Source of the DNA: DAOTXS01 sp034435055
GTDB taxonomy: Bacteria; Chloroflexota; Anaerolineae; UBA4142
NCBI GenBank assembly: GCA_034435055.1
Contig: DAOTXS010000097.1
Coordinates: forward strand, 62,001-126,000
Direction: 5' to 3'
DNA: 64,000 nucleotides
Shown: positions 27,761 to 35,944 of the stretch, one piece after another
How positions within the stretch are numbered: position 1 is the first letter of the stretch
How the letters are laid out: each line of letters opens with the position of its first letter
Translations under genes and position numbers: made by a program
Notes under the pieces: model-generated
The model's database searches: none
Told to the model about the DNA's origin: nothing
The model's input: the letters and a program-made list of their open reading frames with translations, nothing else

Positions 27761-27762
27761 CC

Positions 27763-27793
27763 GGCGGAGGGTAGCACGATTTTACCCTCCGCC
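27763..27793 (+). other. intercistronic stem-loop after the cytochrome b gene
   Basis: An 11-bp perfect stem, GGCGGAGGGTA with TACCCTCCGCC, around a 9-10-base loop. No T tract follows and the protease gene starts 12 bases later, so it is more likely an mRNA stability or partial-termination element that lowers maturation-gene expression relative to structural genes. Confidence 0.6.
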
Positions 27794-27804
27794 TCATCTT
27801 GGCA

Positions 27805-28281
27805 ATGGAAATACTTGTGCTGGGTTTGGGGAACATTCTTTTGCACGATGAAGGCATCGGCGTGCGCGTGATCGAACAGTTGCGCACGCGCTATACTTTT
27901 CCGGACGATGTGATTGTGATGGACGGCGGTACGTTGGGTCTCGATCTCTTGGCGTACATCGAAGAAGCGTCGCACCTTGTCATTGTGGACGCGGTCAATG
28001 CCGGCAAGGAACCCGGGACGCTGGTGCGTCTGGTGAACGACGAAATCCCGGCATTCCTAGGTCCCAAAGTCTCGCCGCATCAAGTTGGCTTGCAAGATTT
28101 GCTCGCGCTTGCCAGACTGCGCGGACATTTTCCGGCGGAGGTGGTTCTGTGGGGCGTGCAAATCGAACAGCTTGAACCGGGTCTCACACTCTCGTCGAAG
28201 GTCGCTGCCCAAATTGATCCCCTCTGCCTTCGCGTGGTCGAAGAATTGGCGCGCTGGAATATCGTTGTGAAGCAAAAATGA
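27805..28281 (+). CDS. [NiFe] hydrogenase maturation endopeptidase (HyaD/HupD family)
   Basis: 158 residues from ATG 27805 (a TTG two codons upstream is less likely). GLGNILLHDEGIGVRVIE holds the first Ni-sensing acidic residue (Glu/Asp in HDEGIG); DGGTLGLDLL holds the second (Asp), and the His-containing segment is SPHQVGLQDLL. It clips the 15-residue C-terminal tail of the large subunit after nickel is inserted. The gene follows the hydrogenase structural genes, as usual for dedicated proteases. Confidence 0.92.
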   Translation: MEILVLGLGNILLHDEGIGVRVIEQLRTRYTFPDDVIVMDGGTLGLDLLAYIEEASHLVIVDAVNAGKEPGTLVRLVNDEIPAFLGPKVSPHQVGLQDLLALARLRGHFPAEVVLWGVQIEQLEPGLTLSSKVAAQIDPLCLRVVEELARWNIVVKQK

Positions 28282-28706
28282 AACGCTTGGGTTTTTGGCT
28301 CATCACCGCTCTCATCATCCTTGGCGCATATCTGACCTTGCCGCGTGATTCTGAATCACTTCCTCAAGAATACGCTACCATCAACGTGCCGAACGATATC
28401 CTCGATTCGCCCGACGCCATCACGCGCGGACGCGAGATTTTTCTTTCCAACTGCGTGCCGTGTCACGGTCTTGCCGGGAATGGTCAAGGCACCATCAAGC
28501 CAACCTTCGGTCCGTCGCCAGCCGATTTTACGGATCGCGCGCGCCGGCAAAGGCGGTCGCCGCAATATCTCTTTTGGCGCGTGAGCGAAGGAGGTCAAGT
28601 CGAACCATTTCGTTCGCAAGGTTCGATTATGCCCGCGTGGAAATTTCGCTTGAGTGAACCGCAACGCTGGCAAGTCGTCGCCTATCTTCGCACACTTGCA
28701 CCGTAA
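28278..28706 (+). CDS. membrane-anchored monohaem cytochrome c
   Basis: 142 residues; its ATG overlaps the protease stop as ATGA. One N-terminal hydrophobic segment (FWLITALIILGAYLTL) serves as anchor or signal. One haem site is in LSNCVPCHGLAGNG near residue 59, and the distal Met is probably in GSIMPAWKF. Its position inside the maturation block, between the protease and hypA, is unusual. It suggests a second electron exit from the hydrogenase, or a partner of another chain. No known hydrogenase accessory family fits. Confidence 0.85.
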   Translation: MKRLGFWLITALIILGAYLTLPRDSESLPQEYATINVPNDILDSPDAITRGREIFLSNCVPCHGLAGNGQGTIKPTFGPSPADFTDRARRQRRSPQYLFWRVSEGGQVEPFRSQGSIMPAWKFRLSEPQRWQVVAYLRTLAP

Positions 28707-28751
28707 CACCACCCACGCTATAATGGGATGAATCCTCTTTGCGGAAAAAAT

Positions 28752-29093
28752 ATGCATGAATTAGGCATCGCTCAGGATATTTTCAAAATTGCAAGCGAGT
28801 ATGCAGCCAAGCATAACGCGCAGCGTATTACTGCCTTTAACATCGAAATCAGTGCGGCAATGGACGAAAGCGAAGAGGCGTTGCGTTTTCATATCGAGAA
28901 TCTGGCACACGGCACGCTTGCCGAAGGCGCGACCATTGAAATTGCGCGTGTGCCCGCGCACCTCGTCTGTCTCGATTGCGGCAACGAGTTTGAACTGCGT
29001 GATGAGAATGTTGTCTGTCCGCATTGTGCGAGTGTACGCGTGCGTGCGCATTCGCACGACGATTTCAAACTGACCAGCATCGAGATCGAGTAA
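28752..29093 (+). CDS. hypA: hydrogenase nickel incorporation protein HypA
   Basis: 113 residues, the family's usual size, from ATG 28752 (MHELGIAQDI, so His2 is the Ni ligand). The structural zinc site is CLDCGNEF and CPHCASVRV near residues 75-95. It delivers nickel to the large-subunit precursor, normally with HypB; no hypB is visible in this window. The last base of its stop codon is the first base of the hypF ATG. Confidence 0.95.
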   Translation: MHELGIAQDIFKIASEYAAKHNAQRITAFNIEISAAMDESEEALRFHIENLAHGTLAEGATIEIARVPAHLVCLDCGNEFELRDENVVCPHCASVRVRAHSHDDFKLTSIEIE

Positions 29094-31462
29094 TGATCAA
29101 ACGATTGCGTGCGGAAATTCGCGGCGCGGTGCAGGGCGTCGGTTTTCGTCCGTTTGTTTATCGGCTGGCGACCGAACTTGCGCTCAAGGGCTGGATCATC
29201 AACGATACACGCGGTGTCTTTATCGAAGTTGAAGGAGACGAGACAGCGCTGGCGCGTTTCATCGAACGCTTGCCAGAGGAAAAACCGCCCCGTTCGATCA
29301 TTCATTCATTCGATTTGACCTGGCTTGCACCGGTTGGCTTTGCGCAATTTGAAATCCGTCATAGCGATGAATCGGGCGCGAAAACGGTGCTCGTCTTGCC
29401 CGACATTGCCACTTGCCCCGACTGTCTCGCTGAAGTTTTCGATCCAAGGAATCGGCGTTATCGTTATCCCTTTACCAATTGCACCAACTGCGGTCCGCGT
29501 TTTACAATCATCGAAGCCTTACCCTACGACCGTCCCAACACGACGATGCGCCGGTTCACAATGTGTGCAGATTGCCAACACGAGTACGAAAATCCGCTCG
29601 ACCGGCGTTTTCACGCGCAACCGAATGCCTGTCCGGTGTGTGGTCCCACGTTAAAAGTTACAAGTTCCAAGTTCAAAATTGAGAACCTTGAACCTGAAAC
29701 CTTGAACCTTGAACCCATCGCACACACCGCGCGTCTCCTCGCGCAAGGTTACATCGTCGCCGTCAAAGGTCTGGGCGGATTTTTGTTGATGGCGGACGCG
29801 CGCAACGCTGAGGCGCTGGCACGTTTGCGTGAGCGCAAGCCTCGCCGTGATAAACCGTTCGCGTTGATGGCGCGCGATCTGGTGCAAGCGCGCACGCTCG
29901 TTGAGCTAGACCCCCAAGCCGAAGCCTTGCTCACCTCGCCTGAATCGCCGATTGTGTTGTTGCGTCGTAAGCACAATGCGCCGGTTGCGGAGAATATTGC
30001 ACCTGGCAATCCGTACCTGGGTGTGATGTTACCGTACACCCCCTTGCATCATTTGCTCTTACGCGCGATTGATTTTCCGGTCGTTGCCACCAGCGGCAAC
30101 TTGAGCGACGAACCGATTTGCATTGACGAAACCGAAGCGGTGCAACGCCTAGGACACATCGCCGATTTCTTTCTTGTGCACAATCGTCCGATTGCGCGGC
30201 ACGTGGACGACAGCGTGATGACCATCATGCTAGGCGAGCCGCGATTCTTGCGGCGCGCACGTGGATACGCGCCGATGCCGGTGTTGCTCAAACACGAGAT
30301 TCCAACGATTCTGGGCGTTGGGGCGCATCTCAAGAATACAATCGCGCTATCGGTTCGCAACCAAGTCTTTATCAGTCAGCACATTGGCGATTTGGAAACG
30401 CCCGAAGCGATGAAGGCGTTCGAGCGCGTGATCGCCGATTTTCTGAAATTATACGAAGCGACGCCCATCGCCGTCGCGCACGATTTGCATCCGGATTATC
30501 TTTCGACTAAGTGGGCGCACGCGTGGATGACGAAAGACGAAAGACGAACGACGAATGATTCGTCCTTGGTCGTTCGTCCTTCGTCCTTGGTCGTTGTCCA
30601 GCACCACCACGCTCACCTTGCTGCGTGCCTCGCCGAGAATCAAGCCGACCGTGCATTGGGGGTGATGTGGGACGGTACGGGGTACGGAACGGACGGCACA
30701 ATTTGGGGCGGCGAATTTTTGCTCGGCGATGCAAAAGATTTTGTGCGCGTCGCGCATCTGCGTCCGTTTCGCTTACCCGGTGGCGATGCCGCCATCAAAG
30801 AGCCGCGCCGTTCAGCGTTTGCATTGTTGTACGCAATGTTTGGTGAAGCGATCATCGAGCGCGATGATCTGGCACCGATACGCACGTTGACATCGGCGGA
30901 ACGCAAGACACTGGTGCAAATGTTGAGCAAAGGAATCAACTCACCGATCACCACGAGTGTCGGACGATTATTCGATGGCGTTGCTGCGCTGATCGGTTTA
31001 CATCCACACGTTTCGTTTGAAGGTCAAGCGGCGATGGCGCTCGAGTATGCGGTAGATGCGACGGTGAGGGACGCATACCCAATCGAGACGAAAGACGAAG
31101 GACGAAAGACGAGGGATTTGTCCTCCGTCGTTCGTCCTTCGTCCTCCGTCCTCGACTGGCACCCCCTCATCGAATCCGTGTTGAGCGACTTGTCACGCGG
31201 CATCGAACGGAGTATTATTGCGGCACGGTTTCATAACGCGCTTGTGCAAGCGATTGTTGCGGTGGCAAAACAAATCGGCGAGGAAAAGGTTGCGCTGAGC
31301 GGCGGCTGTTTTCAGAATCGTTTCTTGACCGAACGTGCGGCAACCGAACTCGCGCAAGCCGGCTTTCGCGTCTTGTTGCACCAACACGTTCCGCCGAATG
31401 ATGGGTGTATCAGTTTGGGACAGGTGGTCGTCGCGGCGGCGCGTCTGACTACTAACCACTAA
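29093..31462 (+). CDS. hypF: carbamoyltransferase HypF
   Basis: 789 residues from ATG 29093 (TAATG overlap with hypA). Domains in order: acylphosphatase (VQGVGFRPFVYRLA), two zinc fingers (CPDC...CTNC, then CADC...CPVC), a YrdC-like domain that makes carbamoyl-adenylate, and a Kae1-like carbamoyl transferase with HHHAHLAACLAEN near residue 503. It builds the CN ligands of the NiFe site with HypE. The family is usually about 750 residues. The excess is explained by three in-frame stretches encoded by palindromic repeats at about residues 186-208, 479-503 and 662-688, all at domain borders or loops. Confidence 0.95.
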   Translation: MIKRLRAEIRGAVQGVGFRPFVYRLATELALKGWIINDTRGVFIEVEGDETALARFIERLPEEKPPRSIIHSFDLTWLAPVGFAQFEIRHSDESGAKTVLVLPDIATCPDCLAEVFDPRNRRYRYPFTNCTNCGPRFTIIEALPYDRPNTTMRRFTMCADCQHEYENPLDRRFHAQPNACPVCGPTLKVTSSKFKIENLEPETLNLEPIAHTARLLAQGYIVAVKGLGGFLLMADARNAEALARLRERKPRRDKPFALMARDLVQARTLVELDPQAEALLTSPESPIVLLRRKHNAPVAENIAPGNPYLGVMLPYTPLHHLLLRAIDFPVVATSGNLSDEPICIDETEAVQRLGHIADFFLVHNRPIARHVDDSVMTIMLGEPRFLRRARGYAPMPVLLKHEIPTILGVGAHLKNTIALSVRNQVFISQHIGDLETPEAMKAFERVIADFLKLYEATPIAVAHDLHPDYLSTKWAHAWMTKDERRTTNDSSLVVRPSSLVVVQHHHAHLAACLAENQADRALGVMWDGTGYGTDGTIWGGEFLLGDAKDFVRVAHLRPFRLPGGDAAIKEPRRSAFALLYAMFGEAIIERDDLAPIRTLTSAERKTLVQMLSKGINSPITTSVGRLFDGVAALIGLHPHVSFEGQAAMALEYAVDATVRDAYPIETKDEGRKTRDLSSVVRPSSSVLDWHPLIESVLSDLSRGIERSIIAARFHNALVQAIVAVAKQIGEEKVALSGGCFQNRFLTERAATELAQAGFRVLLHQHVPPNDGCISLGQVVVAAARLTTNH
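29650..29716 (+). repeat. in-frame palindromic repeat 1 in hypF
   Basis: AAGTTACAAGTTCCAAGTTC faces GAACCTTGAACCTTGAACC. Translated as VTSSKFKIENLEPETLNLEP between the zinc fingers and the YrdC domain, with no counterpart expected in HypF. Confidence 0.75.
30527..30600 (+). repeat. in-frame palindromic repeat 2 in hypF (GACGAAR family)
   Basis: GACGAAAGACGAAAGACGAA faces TTCGTCCTTCGTCC. Translated as TKDERRTTNDSSLVVRPSS, just before the conserved HHHAHLAAC motif. Confidence 0.8.
31077..31155 (+). repeat. in-frame palindromic repeat 3 in hypF (GACGAAR family)
   Basis: GACGAAAGACGAAGGACGAA faces TTCGTCCTTCGTCCTCCG. Translated as ETKDEGRKTRDLSSVVRPSS in a loop of the Kae1-like domain. Confidence 0.8.
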
Positions 31463-31485
31463 CCACTGATCACTGTTCACTGGAG
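31443..31485. repeat. AACCACT-type low-complexity repeat at the hypF end
   Basis: ACTACTAACCACTAACCACTG and GATCACTGTTCACTGG span the hypF stop codon, so the last residues (LTTNH) come from the repeat. Also supplies part of the hypC leader. Confidence 0.5.
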
Positions 31486-31491
31486 GTTTTT

Positions 31492-31749
31492 ATGTGTCTC
31501 GGTGTTCCCGGCAAAGTGATAGCGATTCAACCCAACTCAGTTGGGATGACGATGGGCAAAGTGGATTTTGGCGGCATCGTCAAAGAAATTTGCCTTGCCT
31601 ATGTGCCTGAGGTCAAAGTCGGCGAATACGTTATCGCGCATGCCGGCTTTGCGATTAGCACGCTGGACGAAAAAGAAGCGCGCGAGGTATTTGAAACGCT
31701 CAAGCAGATTGACGATTTGTCGTCGTTGGATATTCCGCAACCAGACTAA
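31492..31749 (+). CDS. hypC: hydrogenase assembly chaperone HypC
   Basis: 85 residues, typical length. Begins MCLGVPGKV with the essential Cys2, then the OB-fold segment KVDFGGIVKEI and HAGFAISTLDE. GGAGG lies upstream of the ATG. It holds the Fe(CN)2CO fragment with HypD and hands it to the large subunit. Confidence 0.96.
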   Translation: MCLGVPGKVIAIQPNSVGMTMGKVDFGGIVKEICLAYVPEVKVGEYVIAHAGFAISTLDEKEAREVFETLKQIDDLSSLDIPQPD

Positions 31750-31812
31750 CGACGAATGACGAATGACGAATGCATTCCTTCGTCCTTCGTCTTTGGTCCT
31801 TGGTCGAGGTGT
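31748..31812. repeat. palindromic repeat between hypC and hypD (GACGAAR family)
   Basis: GACGAATGACGAATGACGAA faces TTCGTCCTTCGTCTTTGG. Fills the whole hypC-hypD gap; same family as the copies inside hypF. Confidence 0.8.
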
Positions 31813-31815
31813 GAG

Positions 31816-32900
<1,085 letters not shown>

Positions 32901-32904
<4 letters not shown>

Positions 32905-33959
32905 GCGCAGTCGAATTTACCGGCGTGCAATGTCCGATTCCCATCAACGAATATCCGCACATCACGCTGGCGCACGGCGGCGGCGGACGCTTGATGCAAA
33001 TGCTCATCGAAAAAATGTTTGTACCGTCGTTTGCCAACCCCGCGCTGGAATCCTTGCACGATGGCGCGATCATCGAAACGCATGGGGCGCGCCTGGCATT
33101 CACCACCGACTCGTATGTGATTCATCCGATTTTTTTCCCGGGCGGTGACATTGGTTCGCTGGCGGTGCACGGCACGGTGAATGATTTGGCGATGTGTGGC
33201 GCGCAACCGCTCGCGCTTTCCTCGGCGCTGATTTTGGAAGAGGGCTTGCCGATGCACGATTTGTGGCGCATTGTGCAATCGATGCAGAACGCGGCGCAAA
33301 AGGTTGGCGTCCCGATTGTGACCGGCGATACCAAAGTGGTGGATCGCGGCAAGGGCGATGGCGTGTTCATCAATACCGCCGGCATCGGCATGATTCCGGC
33401 GCACATTCGCGTTGCGCCACAGCGGGCGCAACCCGGCGACCTCGTTTTGCTTAGCGGTGCGATTGCAGTACACGGCATCGCGATTATGTCGGTGCGTGAG
33501 GGATTGGACTTTGAAACGCAACTGCAATCCGATTCCGCGCCATTGCACGACATCGTCGCGCGGGTGCTCGAGGTGGCGGGCGAACACGTTCACGTTTTGC
33601 GTGATCCCACCCGCGGCGGAGTGGCAAGCACGTTGAACGAGATCGCCGCATCGGCGAAGGTTGGGATCCGCTTGCAAGAAACGCAGATTCCAATTGACGA
33701 TGCGGTGCGCGGCGCGTGCGAAATCCTGGGATTCGATCCGCTCTACGTCGCGAACGAAGGCAAATTTCTCGCCATCGTCGCGCGCGAGGTGGCGGAGCAA
33801 GTTCTGGCGACGATGCAGGCGCATCCGTTAGGCAAACAATCCGCGATAATCGGTGAGGTGGTTGCGGATCATCCTGGCAAAGTGTATTTGAAAAGTCGGA
33901 TTGGTGGAATGCGTGTGGTGGATATGCTCAGTGGCGAGCAACTACCGAGGATTTGCTGA
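32901..33959 (+). CDS. hypE: hydrogenase expression/formation protein HypE
   Basis: 352 residues. An AIR-synthase-type ATP-binding fold: HGGGGRLMQ near the N-terminus, TTDSYVI, GTVNDLAMCGA and RDPTRGGVA. It ends in the diagnostic PRIC, where the terminal Cys accepts the carbamoyl group from HypF and dehydrates it to thiocyanate. Last gene of the hydrogenase locus; the ATGA overlap with hypD fixes the start. Confidence 0.96.
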
Positions 33960-33974
33960 TCGCTAAATTTGCGA

Positions 33975-34016
33975 TATGTCATTTCGAGCGAAGCGAGCAA
34001 TCTCGTAATGACATCA
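33975..34016. repeat. short TCATTTCGAGCGAAGCGAGC repeat
   Basis: GTCATTTCGAGCGAAGCGAG, then AATCTCGTAATGACA, inverted ends. A degraded member of the family seen at 48200-48292 and inside the gene at 13083-13165. Confidence 0.6.
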
Positions 34017-34042
34017 CCTGCATAGCATCAATTACTAACTGA

Positions 34043-34153
34043 CGTTACGCAATTTCACCGCTGAGAACGCAAAGTTCGCAGAGAAAAATCCTGAAAAATC
34101 TCAGCGGTCTCCGTGGGCTTTGCAGTAAAACAATTCGGTTTGCGTAAGGTGAG
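34043..34153 (+). repeat. ~110-bp palindromic repeat, copy B
   Basis: Begins GTTACGCAATTTCACCGC and ends TTTGCGTAAGGTGA, the inverse of copy A (22968-23080). A block of about 45 bases is identical; the middle has diverged. The two copies bracket the aldo/keto reductase plus the whole hydrogenase locus. Confidence 0.85.
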
Positions 34154-34171
34154 TTACTAACACAAACAAAG

Positions 34172-34199
34172 AACGGGCGAGAAATTTTCTCGCCCGTTT
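34172..34199. terminator. bidirectional intrinsic terminator after the hyp genes
   Basis: AACGGGCGAGAAA faces TTTTCTCGCCCGTT. Separates the hydrogenase locus from the convergent ABC importer operon. A weaker stem, GACGCC...GGCGTC, follows at 34225-34250. Nothing else is seen up to 34283. Confidence 0.8.
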
Positions 34200-34283
34200 G
34201 GTTGTTGTGGGGGAAACATTGTTGGACGCCACCGAATAAATTCGGCGTCTAATATAGGCGCTACGTCTCTGTGAACACCAATG

Positions 34284-34859
34284 TCACAAACGGACGTGCT
34301 TGACTTTCTTTCCGTCTATGTTTAGGAAATGAATCTGGCTCAGGTCTTCGCCCCGCAACGCAACGCGATATTCATCATACCAGAATCGAAATGGATTCTG
34401 GCAGATATCTTTCTCTCTACCGCGAAACTTGGCGTTGTACTGTTCTTTTGTCGTCCAGCGCAGTTTCCAGCAGTCCGCCTTGCGATTTGGCAAAGTAGTT
34501 ACGATGATATATGGAATGTGTCTACCGTAAACCTGACTCCACGCTCGGTACGCGTTCACGTCCTTACTTGGAATTCTCATGTCACTGCTATTCGGGCTTT
34601 CGTAGTCAAGGAATAGCACAGGGCGAAGCGGCTCAACCTGAGAGAGGGCAACCAAATCTGGTTGAAACTTGATTCTCCCGCTGTTCAGGCGGAAATCAAC
34701 TCCTACGTATTTTACTCCTGCGACGGACGACAGTATTCTCGACAAAATGCCGAGGCTGATAGGATGAGTGTAATTCTTGCCAGTCACAGTGAAAGCAAAA
34801 CACAAACGGGATACGCTTTTCCGTTTCACGCTTGGCGGGTTACGTTTTTCGTATCCCAT
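34284..34859 (-). CDS. hypothetical protein, possible nuclease-like fold
   Basis: 191 residues from ATG 34859; TTG 34871, which overlaps the ABC stop as TTGA, or GTG 34892 would lengthen it. Not recognised. No signal peptide or membrane helix; basic ends. A middle segment, KFQPDLVALSQVEPLRPVLF followed by LDYESPNSS, has the spacing of strands in PD-(D/E)XK nucleases, but the catalytic Lys is not clear, so this is only a hint. By eye it is more AT-rich than its neighbours and it sits at an operon end beside repeats, which suggests recent arrival. Confidence 0.55.
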   Translation of the reverse strand: MGYEKRNPPSVKRKSVSRLCFAFTVTGKNYTHPISLGILSRILSSVAGVKYVGVDFRLNSGRIKFQPDLVALSQVEPLRPVLFLDYESPNSSDMRIPSKDVNAYRAWSQVYGRHIPYIIVTTLPNRKADCWKLRWTTKEQYNAKFRGREKDICQNPFRFWYDEYRVALRGEDLSQIHFLNIDGKKVKHVRL

Positions 34860-34867
34860 TTCCTTGG

Positions 34868-35944
34868 TCAATCTTCCGCAATCAGATGACACCGCTCCGG
34901 CGGCAGATGAAGCCGCACGTGATCGCCGGTTTTGTAGCGATGGAAGGTGTCGGACTGCACGCGCAAATCCACATTCCCCGGCAACAACACGCGGTAATCG
35001 ATGATGTTGCCAAGATACGTCGCTTGTTTGACCGTGCCGGTCAACACATTCTTGTCCACCGACGCGTCCGCAAACGCAATATCGTACGGACGAATGTGAA
35101 GTAGAATCGATTGCCCCTTGATCAACGGGTCGGTGATGGGGACGGTGAAGACCGCGCCGGCGGCGGTTACAGTCGCCAACTTGTCGCCAAACGATTCGAC
35201 GCGCGCGGGGAGAAAATCGCTCAAGCCGATAAAGTCGGCGACGAAACGCGAACGCGGACGCTCGTAGATTTCTTCCGGCGTACCGAGTTGCGCTAACTTG
35301 CCCTGATTGATGATTGCGATGAGGTCGGACATCACAAGTGCTTCTTCCTGCGCGTGCGTTACGTAAATCGCGGTGATGCCTAAACGCTTTTGCAGATCGC
35401 GAATTTCAAAACGCATTTCCTCACGCAATTTTGCATCAAGGTTCGATAGCGGTTCATCGAACAACAACACCTTCGGTTCGACGACGAGCGCGCGCGCGAG
35501 CGCGACGCGCTGTTGCTGTCCGCCGGAAAGTTGATTCGGCGCGCGATTTTCCAACCCGGTGAGTTGTGTCAGTTTCATCACGTCATCGATGCGCTTTTTG
35601 ATTTCGGTCGTCGAAAGTTTTTTGATTTTCAAACCATACGCGATATTCTCGAACACGTTGAGGTGTGGAAAGATCGCGTAACTTTGAAACACCATTGCCA
35701 TATCGCGGCGGTTCGGCGGCACATCGTCCAGCCGCGCGCCATCGAGCGAGATGCGACCGCTCGTTGGAAATTCAAAACCGGCGATCAGCCGAAGCGTCGT
35801 CGTCTTGCCGCACCCAGACGGACCCAGCAACGTGACAAACTGTCCCTTTTCGATATTCAGTGAAACATCGTCCACCGCGGCAACTTCACCTTGTCCACCG
35901 CGCGCCGGAAATTTTTTGGTGATGTGATCGAGTGTGAGATACAT
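34868..35944 (-). CDS. ABC transporter ATP-binding protein (FbpC/PotA type)
   Basis: 358 residues. Walker A is GPSGCGKTT, the Q-loop VFQSYAIFPH, the signature LSGGQQQRVALARAL, Walker B VLLFDEPLSNLD and the H-loop THAQEEAL. A C-terminal TOBE-like regulatory region follows from about residue 240. It powers the import system formed by the next two genes upstream on the transcript. The ATG directly follows the permease TAA. By family and partners it is of the ferric iron type, but polyamine or phosphonate import cannot be excluded. Confidence 0.92.
   Translation of the reverse strand: MYLTLDHITKKFPARGGQGEVAAVDDVSLNIEKGQFVTLLGPSGCGKTTTLRLIAGFEFPTSGRISLDGARLDDVPPNRRDMAMVFQSYAIFPHLNVFENIAYGLKIKKLSTTEIKKRIDDVMKLTQLTGLENRAPNQLSGGQQQRVALARALVVEPKVLLFDEPLSNLDAKLREEMRFEIRDLQKRLGITAIYVTHAQEEALVMSDLIAIINQGKLAQLGTPEEIYERPRSRFVADFIGLSDFLPARVESFGDKLATVTAAGAVFTVPITDPLIKGQSILLHIRPYDIAFADASVDKNVLTGTVKQATYLGNIIDYRVLLPGNVDLRVQSDTFHRYKTGDHVRLHLPPERCHLIAED

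Noticed and set aside
31740..31812. CRISPR array suggested by repeated GACGAAT units
   Set aside because: Units are 7-10 bases with no unique spacers and form a palindrome; no cas genes are present.
34040..34283. tRNA or small RNA gene in the gap after hypE
   Set aside because: No cloverleaf or T-loop motif seen; the gap is explained by the repeat copy B and a terminator.
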